Shown: piece by piece, positions 45,880 to 59,034 of the stretch
Position numbering within the stretch: position 1 is the stretch's first letter
How the letters are laid out: every line of letters begins with the position of its first letter
Source: Bacteroidaceae bacterium
GTDB lineage: Bacteria > Bacteroidota > Bacteroidia > Bacteroidales > Bacteroidaceae
Assembly: GCA_017529865.1 (NCBI GenBank)
Contig: JAFXNA010000006.1
Coordinates: 1 to 64,000 of the forward strand
Length of the DNA: 64,000 bases
Direction: 5' to 3'
Position numbers and translations under genes: made by a program
The notes under the pieces: generated by a model
Told to the model about the DNA's origin: nothing
Database searches by the model: none
The model's input: only the letters and a program-made list of their open reading frames with translations

Positions 45880-46455
45880 ATGACAGGAACAGGAATTATT
45901 GTTGGCATCCTTGTAGGACTTGCCCTCATCATCATCGCTTATTTCATCAGCACACAGCGTTCGCTCGTTAATCTCGACGAAATGTGTAAGAATGCGCTCA
46001 GTCAGATTGAAGTTCAGTTGAACTCACGTTGGGATGCCCTCTTGGGATTGGCTCAGACTGCGGCTCAATATGCCAAGCACGAGTCTGAAACCCTTATCGG
46101 TGTCATCAAGCAGCGTCGTGGCGAGGCTGTCAATACGCCAGAGGCTGTCAACGAACAGCAGAGTGCACTCCGTCAGGTGATGGGGCAGTTGCTGGCTATC
46201 CGCGAGGCCTATCCCGAACTCAAGGCCGACAATCTTTTCATCGAAGTACAGGACGGAGTGAAGGACTACGAGGAGAATGTGCGTATGTCGCGTATGGTCT
46301 ATAACGACACCGCAACGAAGATGAACCGCATGGTGCGCCAGTGGCCTTCATCCATCGTGGCAGGTATGCTCCACTTCGATGTAAAGGAATACCTCAAGGT
46401 CGACGAAGAACAGAAGAAGAGTTATCCAAACCTCAAGGAAGCATTCAACGGATGA
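45880..46455 (+). CDS. lemA: LemA family protein
   Basis: 191 residues, usual length. An N-terminal membrane helix (IIVGILVGLALIIIAYFI) and a helical-bundle body: RSLVNLDEMCKNALSQIEVQ and WDALLGLAQTAAQYAKHE are the typical LemA signature; VYNDTATKMNRMVRQWPSSI and HFDVKEYLKV end the family motif. Membrane-anchored with the bundle on one side; molecular function is unresolved. The DUF2207 gene starts at its stop codon (ATGA overlap), the frequent LemA-DUF2207 pairing in bacteria, and the two are translationally coupled. Confidence 0.92.
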   Translation: MTGTGIIVGILVGLALIIIAYFISTQRSLVNLDEMCKNALSQIEVQLNSRWDALLGLAQTAAQYAKHESETLIGVIKQRRGEAVNTPEAVNEQQSALRQVMGQLLAIREAYPELKADNLFIEVQDGVKDYEENVRMSRMVYNDTATKMNRMVRQWPSSIVAGMLHFDVKEYLKVDEEQKKSYPNLKEAFNG

Positions 46456-48122
46456 TGAAGCGTCTGTATATCTGTGGAATAGTCTGTCTGCTCGCTCTTT
46501 CTGCCTCTGCTCAGCCATCGCTTAACGACCTTTTCATCAATGTGTCGTTACAACCTAATGGCGATGCACGCATCACCGAGACACGTCAGATGACCATCAC
46601 GTCCGAAGGTACGGAATGCTATATCGTCATCGGCAACCTCAACGGCAGCACCATTGACGACCTCGAGGTGAAGGACGAGACTGGGAAGAATTATGAGAAC
46701 ATCGGACGCTGGGATGTCGATCGCAGTCGTGCCGGAAAAGCAGGCAGATGCGGTATTGTGACGAAGTCGAACGGCTACGAAGTGTGCTGGGGACTGGGCG
46801 ATGAAGGCGAACGTACGTATACCACCTCCTACACCGTCACCAACCTCCTAAAGGCGTATGGCGGAGCTGATGGCTTCAACTATATGTTCGTAGCCCGTAA
46901 CGTACGTCCCTACCCTCAGCACGTGATGCTCACGATGTCCTGTGCCGACGGTACCGAAATCAACGACTCCATTGCCAACATCTGGGCATTCGGCTACAAA
47001 GGCTCAGTCTGGTTCGAAAACGGATGTATCTATGCAGAGAGCGAAGAACCGTTCGAGAGCGACTACTGCATGATTATCATGGCCGAGTTCAACGACAGCA
47101 TCTTCCAACCCACGATGTCGGGCGGCGAACCCTTCGAGAACCTGAAGCAACGAGCGATGGAAGGCAGCGACTACGGCATGGAGTCCGAGAATGGTGGAAG
47201 TTCAAGTTTCGACGACTGGTTTGACAAAATCATCGGCTACCTCGTAGGTGCCGGCATGGTATTCTTCGGCCTCGTGGGACTTCTGGCAGCTCCCGTCACC
47301 TATCTCGTCCGTTGGTGGAAGTACAAGAAAGATGTCGACTGGTATCGCGAGATTCCGTTCAACGGCAACCTTTCGACAGCCAACGATGTGCTCAACAAGT
47401 TGCGCTTTGGCACAGCCGACTACGACCATCTACTCTCGGCCTGCGTCATCAAACTCGTCAATCTCGGCGCACTTGGCATCGAGAGCCATCCCAACCGTGA
47501 GGGCAAGGTTGTGCCAGCCTTCGTGGTAAAGAAATGGGATGGGAAAGGCGATGCCCACATCCTCCTGCGCAAAATCTACACCATCTTCGAACTGGCTGCA
47601 GGCAAAGACACCGTGCTCGAACCTTGGGAACTCAAGGCCTACATGAAGGACAAACACAATCAGAGCACCATCGACTCTTTCCTCAACACCCTGCGTGGAG
47701 TCAGAACCGTTAACCTCTCATCGAATAAAGACGAGGTTCGCCGACTGATGGGACTGAAGAAATACCTTTCCGAGTTCACGCTCCTGAGCGAACGTGGCGT
47801 CCAAGAGGGCAAACTCTGGAAAGACTATATGGTCTACGCCACCCTATTCGGCAATGCTAGTCGAGTCATTAAGGAGATGAAGAAAATCAACCCTGAGTAC
47901 TTCAAGATGGATGACATCGCAGGTCAGATGGCAGAAGGTATGTCCGTGCCGACCATCTACACCGTATTCCAGCGCGGCACAGCTGATGCCTACAGCGCCA
48001 AGATGTTGCGCGAACACCCGTCGAGCAGCAGTTCACATCGCAGTTGGGGCGGAGGAGGATTCAGCTCGTTCGGCGGAGGAGGCGGCTTCTCAGGTGGCGG
48101 CAGCGGAGGTGGAATCCGGTAA
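46452..48122 (+). CDS. DUF2207 family membrane protein
   Basis: 556 residues from the ATG at 46452 (next ATG at 46455). The longer upstream frame inside lemA is rejected because the signal peptide MKRLYICGIVCLLALSASAQ begins here. An extracytoplasmic beta-rich domain (SLNDLFINVSLQPNGDARIT ... MTITSEGTECYIVIGN) is followed by membrane segment(s) around residues 265-290 (GYLVGAGMVFFGLVGLLAAP), a cytoplasmic winged-helix-like region, and a glycine/serine-rich tail (SSSSSHRSWGGGG ...). Typical of the DUF2207/TPM-associated proteins that accompany LemA; function unknown. Confidence 0.88.
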   Translation: MMKRLYICGIVCLLALSASAQPSLNDLFINVSLQPNGDARITETRQMTITSEGTECYIVIGNLNGSTIDDLEVKDETGKNYENIGRWDVDRSRAGKAGRCGIVTKSNGYEVCWGLGDEGERTYTTSYTVTNLLKAYGGADGFNYMFVARNVRPYPQHVMLTMSCADGTEINDSIANIWAFGYKGSVWFENGCIYAESEEPFESDYCMIIMAEFNDSIFQPTMSGGEPFENLKQRAMEGSDYGMESENGGSSSFDDWFDKIIGYLVGAGMVFFGLVGLLAAPVTYLVRWWKYKKDVDWYREIPFNGNLSTANDVLNKLRFGTADYDHLLSACVIKLVNLGALGIESHPNREGKVVPAFVVKKWDGKGDAHILLRKIYTIFELAAGKDTVLEPWELKAYMKDKHNQSTIDSFLNTLRGVRTVNLSSNKDEVRRLMGLKKYLSEFTLLSERGVQEGKLWKDYMVYATLFGNASRVIKEMKKINPEYFKMDDIAGQMAEGMSVPTIYTVFQRGTADAYSAKMLREHPSSSSSHRSWGGGGFSSFGGGGGFSGGGSGGGIR

Positions 48123-48179
48123 TTAATAGGAGTAAAAAAGCGAAATATTGAACAATTATCAAAAAAAGATGCTAAAACA

Positions 48180-48211
48180 TTTGGTAGTATTTGATTATCT
48201 TCATATCTTTG
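48180..48211 (+). promoter_or_regulatory. Promoter of the large lipoprotein gene
   Basis: TTTG (48180-48183), 20 bases, TATCTTTG (48204-48211). The text GCAAGCGAAATA following it is repeated after the promoter at 50719-50749. Confidence 0.75.
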
Positions 48212-48259
48212 CAAGCGAAATAACTAAAACTTATGTATAACCCCTAAATTAGTAATGAC

Positions 48260-50587
48260 ATGAAACTAAACAAGATTCTTTTTGGAACATTCATGATTGC
48301 TACCGTAGGCCTGATGTGCGCATGTAGCAGCGACGACGACAACGGCGGTGGCGGTAACAACAACCAACAGGAACGCGAAAAGGACGTGAAAGGCGAAATG
48401 AAGAAAGCCGAACTGACCGGATTCGTGATGGATACCAACGGCAACCCATTGGCTGGCGTAAAGGTTGGTAGCGGTACTGCTGTCACCACAACCGATGCAA
48501 CAGGAGCGTTTGCCCTGACTGACATCGAGGTTGTGAAGGGACGTACCGTTGTAGACTTCAGCAAGGAAGGCTATTTCGATATCGTTCGTTCATACACCGA
48601 AGCAAGCAAAGACAAGTGGGAAGTGGTGATGGTCAGCAAGGCTAACAACACGATTACTACCAATGCGACTTACAATGCATCATCAGCAAAGACACTGAAG
48701 ACCAACGCCGGCATGGAAGTCAAGATGCCTGCCGACGGTTACAAGGATGCAAAGACAGGCAAGGACTACACAGGAACTGTAAAATCCGAGATGCTGTATC
48801 TCAACCCAGATGACGACAACTTCGCCACGATGATGCCAGGCGGTGACCTCGCTGCCGTCAATGCAAATAACGAGACGGTGCAGCTCGTCAGCTATGGTAT
48901 GACCAAGGTTGAAATGACCGACCAGAACGGCAACGCCCTCCAGCTGAAGGACGGCAAGGAAGCAACGCTGACCTTCCCAATCCCAGAGAGCCTGAAGAAC
49001 AACACACCTGCTTCAATTCCACTCTGGAGCTTCAACGAGAGCACAGGTCTGTGGGAAGAAGAAGGTAGCGCAACCCTCCAAAATGGTGTTTATGTAGGAA
49101 CCGTGAAGCATTTCTCATGGGTAAACCTCGACTGGCCAGAAAAGCGTGTCACTGTCATCATTAAGGTGAAGACGAAGAAGGGCACATTGGTTCCTTGGAC
49201 CGTAGTTCACGTAGGTCAAACCACATGTACGACAAATTCACAGGGCGAAGCACAATGCTTCATTCCTGAGGAAACCAGCGTGAAAGTCTGGATTGAGCCA
49301 GAAGACTGCGGTGGCTACCAAATGCAACCCATCACCGTACCGGGACAGCCTGGCGGAAGCACATACAATGTGACAATCGAACTGAAAGACATGAGGTTCA
49401 TCAAGGGTAAAGTTGTCAACGAGGATGGAAGCAACCTCGCAACCGTTTGGGTTGAATTCAACGGCAATCAGACGAAGTACTACATCACCGACTTTGACGG
49501 CAAGTTCGAAATCCTCGCTCCTGCCAACTACTCAGGCCAAGCAACCCTCAAGATTCGTGCAGCCAACGGACAGGTTTACTCGAAGGATTTCCAAATCGCG
49601 AAGGACGGAGACACTGACCTCGGCGATGTTGAAGTCAATGCAAAGATCGACCCTGCTAAGGACCAGGGCGGTATCATCTACGTTAATACCGATGACAAGA
49701 AGAACTATGAGCTGCCTATTACCTACAGCAACAAAGATCTGGATAACGGAGCTATCATCGTCGACAACACCTTCGTTATTATAAACTACGAACGTCCCGA
49801 CCACGTGAACGAGAACATGCAGCAATGGACCGAATGGGCATTCATGTCCGAGAACTACGACCGTGCGAAGGGCACTGCTACCGGAGAATTCTTCTACATG
49901 ATTGAAAGCAATCAAGGTTGGACGCAGGCAAACGCAGAAGAAGCCAACTTCGAAGCCAAAATCAGTGGCAAGCAACTCATACTCAACATGGCCGGCCGCG
50001 GTACATTCGCTACAATGGAGATGACCAACGACCCGAACTTCGAATGGGGCAAGCCTAATGCAACCTTCCAAGGCACTGGCCTGGCCTTCAACATCGTGAT
50101 GTCGGGCGAAACCAAGAAGCCATTCACCAAGGCATACGCTCCATCGTTCATGCCATTCCCAAGCGCAGGTGAATATCCAATTGGTATCACCAGCACAGGA
50201 GGCGACTACTACACCAAGTGTGGACAAGCCTTCATGAACGGCACCAAGACTACCTACGACCAGCTTTTAGCCATTGCTGACAACCAGTTGAAGGGATGGC
50301 AGAAAGTCGTTGACGACGATGACGATTACTACAGCGTTTATTATGTCAGCGGAAAGAACGTCGTGGAGATCGACTTCGACCCAGAAGAAACGTGGAGCGA
50401 CGAAGAAGTTGCCGGATTAACATCCGCCTATAACTTCGACGCACCTATCTACATCGTAGCTGTCGAGGGACTGAATGGAGATATCAATGATGTGATTGGC
50501 GACGATGACGACTATTACAAGTCTCCCCGTCGTGCAATTGCCAAGGCAAAGACAATGAGCAAACTGTCACCGTTTTACAGGAAGTAA
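48260..50587 (+). CDS. Large surface lipoprotein with carboxypeptidase-regulatory-like domains
   Basis: 775 residues. Lipoprotein signal MKLNKILFGTFMIATVGLMCACSS, with Cys22 followed by SSDDDNGGGG (surface-export-like). Residues about 50-105 (LTGFVMDTNGNPLAGVKVGS ... GAFALTDIEV) and a second copy about 375-450 (FIKGKVVNEDGSNLATVWVE ... GKFEILAPANYSG) are carboxypeptidase-regulatory-like beta sandwiches. The middle (AMTKVEMTDQ; WSFNESTGLWEEEGSATLQN) resembles the large extracellular proteins of Bacteroidetes that carry such domains. The C-terminal part has acidic repeats (DDDDDYYS, GDDDDYY). Probable outer-surface protein; ligand unknown. Single gene with its own promoter and terminator. Confidence 0.8.
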   Translation: MKLNKILFGTFMIATVGLMCACSSDDDNGGGGNNNQQEREKDVKGEMKKAELTGFVMDTNGNPLAGVKVGSGTAVTTTDATGAFALTDIEVVKGRTVVDFSKEGYFDIVRSYTEASKDKWEVVMVSKANNTITTNATYNASSAKTLKTNAGMEVKMPADGYKDAKTGKDYTGTVKSEMLYLNPDDDNFATMMPGGDLAAVNANNETVQLVSYGMTKVEMTDQNGNALQLKDGKEATLTFPIPESLKNNTPASIPLWSFNESTGLWEEEGSATLQNGVYVGTVKHFSWVNLDWPEKRVTVIIKVKTKKGTLVPWTVVHVGQTTCTTNSQGEAQCFIPEETSVKVWIEPEDCGGYQMQPITVPGQPGGSTYNVTIELKDMRFIKGKVVNEDGSNLATVWVEFNGNQTKYYITDFDGKFEILAPANYSGQATLKIRAANGQVYSKDFQIAKDGDTDLGDVEVNAKIDPAKDQGGIIYVNTDDKKNYELPITYSNKDLDNGAIIVDNTFVIINYERPDHVNENMQQWTEWAFMSENYDRAKGTATGEFFYMIESNQGWTQANAEEANFEAKISGKQLILNMAGRGTFATMEMTNDPNFEWGKPNATFQGTGLAFNIVMSGETKKPFTKAYAPSFMPFPSAGEYPIGITSTGGDYYTKCGQAFMNGTKTTYDQLLAIADNQLKGWQKVVDDDDDYYSVYYVSGKNVVEIDFDPEETWSDEEVAGLTSAYNFDAPIYIVAVEGLNGDINDVIGDDDDYYKSPRRAIAKAKTMSKLSPFYRK

Positions 50588-50611
50588 ACAAAACAGCTAA
50601 ACATCAACACG

Positions 50612-50645
50612 AAAGAGAGGTTTCCCACGGGAGCCTCTCTTTTAT
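50612..50645 (+). terminator. Terminator of the large lipoprotein gene
   Basis: AAAGAGAGG (50612-50620) and CCTCTCTTT (50634-50642), perfect 9-base stem, followed by TTTATAT. Confidence 0.85.
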
Positions 50646-50718
50646 ATATTAAGGAGTGAAAAACACAGGTTTTCAGACAGAAAAAACTGCATTTTCACAA
50701 TGAAAAAACGGGAGTATG

Positions 50719-50749
50719 TTTGTAGGTTTCATAAAATTTATTAAATTTG
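50719..50749 (+). promoter_or_regulatory. Promoter of the Na/Pi cotransporter gene
   Basis: TTTG (50719-50722), 19 bases, TAAATTTG (50742-50749). It is followed by two copies of ACTATAGTCACTA in the leader (about 50760-50800). Confidence 0.75.
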
Positions 50750-50822
50750 CAAGCGAAATACTATAGTCACTATATTTAGGAACTATAGTCACTACAGGAA
50801 CTATTCAAAAAACAATAAGACA

Positions 50823-52535
50823 ATGGTGAATTACGTAGTAGTTTTTACCCTCTTGGGTTCGCTGGCCCTGCTGATGTTCGGTATGAAGACATTGAGCGAA
50901 GGTCTGCAGAAGATGGCTGGTCCTCAGCTGAGAAATGTGTTGCAGAAAATGACGGCAAACCGCTTCATGGGTGCTATTACAGGTATGTTTGTGACAGCTA
51001 GTATTCAGTCTTCGACGGCTACGACCCTCATGACGGTTTCGTTTGTGAATGCAGGTCTGCTGACGCTGGCTCAGGCTATCTCCATCATTCTTGGTGCACA
51101 CATCGGTACGACGGCAACAGCCTGGATCATGAGCTTCGGATTCACGTTCGACATCGGTGTGGTGGCATACATTGCTGCTTTCGTAGGCATTATCATGATT
51201 TACATGAAGAAGTACAAGAGCTTCGGCGAGTTCCTCTTCGGTATGGCATTCCTCTTCCTCGGTCTGGTGACCTTGAAGAAAACCGGTATGGCTATGGAGC
51301 TGGACAAGAATGCCGACGTTATCAACTTCTTCTCACAGTTCAGCAGCGGCAGCATTGGCACTATTGCCCTGTTCCTCCTGATAGGTACGGTACTGACCCT
51401 TTGTGTACAGTCGTCAGCAGCCATCATGGCCATCACGATGACGATGTGTGCGACGGGTGCCATGCCTGTGGAACTGGGTATCATCCTCGTGTTGGGTGAA
51501 AACATCGGTACGACCATCACCTCGAACATAGCGGCTCTCGGAGCCAATGTGTCGGCCCGACGGACGGCATTCTCGCACCTCTTTATTAATACGACAGGTG
51601 TGCTTTGGGTGCTCTGCATCCTGCACCCGTTCTTCACGATGGTGTGTCACCTTGTAGGTGTCGATGTTGACAAACTGGCCACCGATATGGAATATGCAAA
51701 GGTCAATAGCAACATTGTGTTGCCTGCATTCCACTCAGCTTTCAATATCGCTAACACGCTCATCATGATTTGGCTGGTGCCGGTGATTGAGAAGATTGTC
51801 TGCAAAGTGATCAAGCCAAAGCCTGAGACCGAGGACGAAGAATCACGCCTGCGCTTCATCTCAGCGGGACTGCTGCAAACTCCAGAACTCTCTATTTTGA
51901 ATGCGAAGAAGGAAACCGTGGTATTTGCCGAACGCTGCTACAAGATGTTCGGATTCGTGCAGCAACTGCTTCACACGACGAAAGGAGACGAATTCAACAA
52001 ACTATTCTCTCGCATTGAGAAGTACGAAAATATCACCGACAAGATGGAGGTACAGATAGCCAACTATCTGAATCAGGTGAGTGAAGGCCGACTGAGTATC
52101 GAGTCGAAGACAGAAATCCAGCACATGCTACGTCTGGTGAGCGAGTTGGAAAGTATCGGCGACTCATGCTACAACTTGGCACGCTCGATGAATCGCAAGC
52201 GTCAGCATAGCAACGAGGATTTCACCGAAAAACAGTATGAGCATATTCAGAACATGATGGCGCTCGACGATGATGCCCTGCAAGCTATGACTGCCGTTGT
52301 GAAAGCGGGCGACCAGAAGTATGTGGACCTAAACAAATCATACAACCTTGAGCACGAAATCAATAACTACCGTAACCAACTGAAGAACCAGAATATCTTC
52401 GATATCAACAGTCACTTATACGACTACCAGATGGGTGTGTACTATATGGACATTATCGCAGAATGTGAGAAGTTGGGTGACTACGTTATCAACGTAATTG
52501 AGGCGACTGGTGCGAAAGATAAAGGGGAGAAATAG
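50823..52535 (+). CDS. Na/Pi cotransporter family protein with PhoU-like domain
   Basis: 570 residues. Membrane half (1-330) contains the two inverted Na/Pi-cotransporter repeats: ASIQSSTATTLMTVSFVNAG and CVQSSAAIMAITMTMCATGA, each with the QSS motif that defines the family, plus GAHIGTTATAWI and GENIGTTITSNIA. The C-terminal cytoplasmic half (350-565) is a PhoU-like helical domain (VSELESIGDSCYNLARSM ... DIIAECEKLGDYVINVIEA). Takes up, or exports, inorganic phosphate coupled to sodium; direction and regulation are uncertain. No pho operon genes are adjacent. Confidence 0.93.
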   Translation: MVNYVVVFTLLGSLALLMFGMKTLSEGLQKMAGPQLRNVLQKMTANRFMGAITGMFVTASIQSSTATTLMTVSFVNAGLLTLAQAISIILGAHIGTTATAWIMSFGFTFDIGVVAYIAAFVGIIMIYMKKYKSFGEFLFGMAFLFLGLVTLKKTGMAMELDKNADVINFFSQFSSGSIGTIALFLLIGTVLTLCVQSSAAIMAITMTMCATGAMPVELGIILVLGENIGTTITSNIAALGANVSARRTAFSHLFINTTGVLWVLCILHPFFTMVCHLVGVDVDKLATDMEYAKVNSNIVLPAFHSAFNIANTLIMIWLVPVIEKIVCKVIKPKPETEDEESRLRFISAGLLQTPELSILNAKKETVVFAERCYKMFGFVQQLLHTTKGDEFNKLFSRIEKYENITDKMEVQIANYLNQVSEGRLSIESKTEIQHMLRLVSELESIGDSCYNLARSMNRKRQHSNEDFTEKQYEHIQNMMALDDDALQAMTAVVKAGDQKYVDLNKSYNLEHEINNYRNQLKNQNIFDINSHLYDYQMGVYYMDIIAECEKLGDYVINVIEATGAKDKGEK

Positions 52536-52588
52536 AGGGGTGAGAATATAAAACTTTGTTCGACGGAATTAAAAGAATTAAGTATTAG

Positions 52589-56557
<3,969 letters not shown>

Positions 56558-56567
56558 TCTAATCAAC

Positions 56568-57680
56568 ATGGAACAATTTTTGCCAAAGAACTATTTCTGC
56601 GTCATCCTTGCAGGCGGAATCGGCACACGACTCTGGCCTGCGAGCCGTCAGGAAATGCCGAAGCAGTTTCTTGATATCTTAGGCACAGGAGAGACGCTGC
56701 TACAGGCAACGTATAAGCGATACGCGCGTTTTATTAATAAGGAGAACATCATTGTGATGTCGAACGAACGGTACAAGGATCTGACGATGGAGCAACTGCC
56801 TGAGCTGACTGTTGGGAATCTGCTGTTGGAGCCTATGCGTCGAAACACGGTGCCGAGCGTCGTGTGGGCGTCGATTCACCTAACACGCATCTGTCCCGAT
56901 GCGGTGATGTTGGTGACTCCTGCAGACCAACTGATTACGGATGAGGCGACGTTCGAGGCCGATATGCGGCGGGCGTTCGACTATGTGGCTACTAACGAAC
57001 GTTTGCTAACGGTGGGCGTAACGCCGACGCATCCAGAGACCTCGTACGGTTACATCCAAATGAATGGTCAGCGTGCAGAAAATATCTTCGAAGTGAAGTC
57101 GTTTACGGAGAAACCGGAGGAGCAATTCGCCAGGATGTTCATTGAGAGTCGCGAGTTTCTGTGGAACACGGGTCTCTTCCTCTGGAGTGCACGGACATTT
57201 CTTCAGACTATCCGACAGGTGTCGAGCGAGATTACCGAGATTCTGCAACGCATGAAGGACATGCTGAGTGTGGGCGAGGACGTTCCTGCTCTGATTCAGC
57301 AGGCTTTTTCCATCTGTCCGAACATTCCGTTGGAGACGGGCGTATTGGAGAAGGTGGACAATGTCGACGTGATGATGTGTCGGTTCGGATGGAGCGATTT
57401 GGGTACGTGGACACAGGTGTTCAACATTCTGCCAAAGACGCGGGGGAACAATGTGGTCATCAGCGCCGAGGGTGATACGGAGGCCGATGCTGCGAAAACT
57501 GCGCTGTTTTACAGTTCGACCGACTGCATCGTGAAACTGCCGAAGGGAAAAATTGCAACGATTCAGGATCTCCACGGCTATGCCATCATCGACACGCCCG
57601 ACATCCTGATGATTTGCCGCAAGGATGATTTGCAGTCGATTCGCAACTTCGTGAACGACGTGACACTACTGGAAAACTGA
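56568..57680 (+). CDS. manC: Mannose-1-phosphate guanylyltransferase
   Basis: 370 residues. Nucleotidyltransferase signature CVILAGGIGTRLWPASRQEMPKQFLDI at the N terminus, VTPADQLITDEATFEADM (metal-binding region), the VKSFTEKPEEQ motif and FGWSDLGTWTQ. Makes GDP-mannose from mannose-1-phosphate and GTP in the cytoplasm. The length corresponds to the single-domain form without the phosphomannose isomerase part. It lies 10 bases after the GH2 gene and 42 bases before galE, giving a nucleotide-sugar pair. GDP-mannose would feed capsule, glycan or O-glycosylation pathways. Confidence 0.93.
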   Translation: MEQFLPKNYFCVILAGGIGTRLWPASRQEMPKQFLDILGTGETLLQATYKRYARFINKENIIVMSNERYKDLTMEQLPELTVGNLLLEPMRRNTVPSVVWASIHLTRICPDAVMLVTPADQLITDEATFEADMRRAFDYVATNERLLTVGVTPTHPETSYGYIQMNGQRAENIFEVKSFTEKPEEQFARMFIESREFLWNTGLFLWSARTFLQTIRQVSSEITEILQRMKDMLSVGEDVPALIQQAFSICPNIPLETGVLEKVDNVDVMMCRFGWSDLGTWTQVFNILPKTRGNNVVISAEGDTEADAAKTALFYSSTDCIVKLPKGKIATIQDLHGYAIIDTPDILMICRKDDLQSIRNFVNDVTLLEN

Positions 57681-57722
57681 CGTGAGTGAACTGGATTATT
57701 CGTTTTTAAATATTATAAGATT

Positions 57723-58739
57723 ATGCAGATTCTATTGACTGGTGGAGCCGGATATATTGGCTCCCACACCATCATCGAGTTGGACAAGGCCGGCCACACG
57801 GTAGTCGTGGTCGACAATCTGTGCAACTCAAAGGAAGAGGCGCTGCGCCGCGTAGAGAAGATTATCGGTAAGCCTGTTCCGTTTGTCCGTGCCGACGTAC
57901 GTGACCGTGAGGCGATGGACCATATTTTCAAGACTTACACAATCGACGCTGTCATCCACTTCGCCGGACTGAAGGCGGTGGGCGAAAGCTGCGAGAAGCC
58001 TTTGGAATATTATGAGAACAATATGAACGCTACGTTCGTGCTGTTAGACGTGATGCGCCGGAACGGTTGCAAAAACATCATTTTCAGTTCGTCGGCCACG
58101 GTCTATGGCGACCCTGCGCAGATTCCTATCACTGAGGAATGTCCGAAAGGCCACTGCACGAATCCTTACGGACAGACGAAATCGATGCTCGAGGAAGTAC
58201 TGAAAGATGTGCAGAAGGCCGACCCTGAATGGAACGTCGTACTGCTTCGCTATTTCAATCCTATTGGCGCACACAAGTCGGGCCTCATCGGCGAGAATCC
58301 GAACGGCATCCCAAACAACCTCATGCCTTATATCACGCAGACGGCCATCGGTATCCGCAAGGAACTCGGTGTATTCGGCAACGACTACGACACACCTGAC
58401 GGAACCGGCGTTCGCGACTACATCCACGTGTGCGACCTGGCTGCCGGCCACGTTGCCGCACTGAAGGCCATCGAGAAAAAGTGCGGACTTGCCATCTACA
58501 ACCTGGGCACAGGCCACGGCTATTCAGTGCTCGACGTCGTCAATGCCTTTGAACGCGAAAACGGGCTCAAGGTCCCCTACTCCATCAAGCCGCGACGTCC
58601 CGGCGACATCGCTACATGCTACTGCAACCCAGCCAAGGCAAAGGCTGAACTGGGCTGGCAGGCTCAGTACGAAATTGGTGATATGTGCCGAGATTCGTGG
58701 AACTTCCAGAAGAACAATCCTAAAGGCTACGAGGAGTAA
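57723..58739 (+). CDS. galE: UDP-glucose 4-epimerase
   Basis: 338 residues, the standard GalE length. Short-chain dehydrogenase fold: the NAD-binding TGGAGYIGSHT at residues 6-16, VIHFAGLKAVGES, the catalytic SSATVYGD with Tyr-Lys in NPYGQTKSMLEE, and the substrate region NPIGAHKSGLIGE, GTGVRDYIHVCDLA. Interconverts UDP-glucose and UDP-galactose in the cytoplasm. Fits the upstream beta-galactosidase (galactose entry) and manC. Strong terminator directly downstream. Confidence 0.96.
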   Translation: MQILLTGGAGYIGSHTIIELDKAGHTVVVVDNLCNSKEEALRRVEKIIGKPVPFVRADVRDREAMDHIFKTYTIDAVIHFAGLKAVGESCEKPLEYYENNMNATFVLLDVMRRNGCKNIIFSSSATVYGDPAQIPITEECPKGHCTNPYGQTKSMLEEVLKDVQKADPEWNVVLLRYFNPIGAHKSGLIGENPNGIPNNLMPYITQTAIGIRKELGVFGNDYDTPDGTGVRDYIHVCDLAAGHVAALKAIEKKCGLAIYNLGTGHGYSVLDVVNAFERENGLKVPYSIKPRRPGDIATCYCNPAKAKAELGWQAQYEIGDMCRDSWNFQKNNPKGYEE

Positions 58740-58760
58740 AAGCGTACGAAACGATTTTCG

Positions 58761-58805
58761 TTGCGCCGTTGGTTTATGATTGTAAATCTTCGGCGCAATA
58801 TTTTT
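58761..58805 (+). terminator. Terminator of galE
   Basis: TTGCGCCG (58761-58768) pairs with CGGCGCAA (58791-58798), followed by TATTTTTG. Confidence 0.8.
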
Positions 58806-58967
58806 GTATATATTGGAAGAAAAACAAGAGCGAACTGAGCGAAAAAACTGCTGCAATAGCAAGACTTTTTTTAAGTAACTGGTTAAGAAACGTAAACTAA
58901 CTGAAAGAAAGAAGTAAACCAGTTAGAAGAAAAAACTCGCAAAATAAGCCCATTTTACAAAGTTAAT

Positions 58968-59005
58968 ATACAAAAAGAAACGAACCTGCACTTTTGGCAG
59001 GTTCG
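58968..59005 (-). terminator. Terminator of the 989-residue protein gene
   Basis: CGAACCTGC (58981-58989) pairs with GCAGGTTCG (58997-59005); on the minus strand the stem is followed by TTTCTTTTTG. The stretch 58806-58967 holds no gene; it contains a few AACTGGTTAAGAA-type near-repeats. Confidence 0.8.
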
Positions 59006-59034
59006 TTCCATAGATTCGGTGTAGATTTCCTACA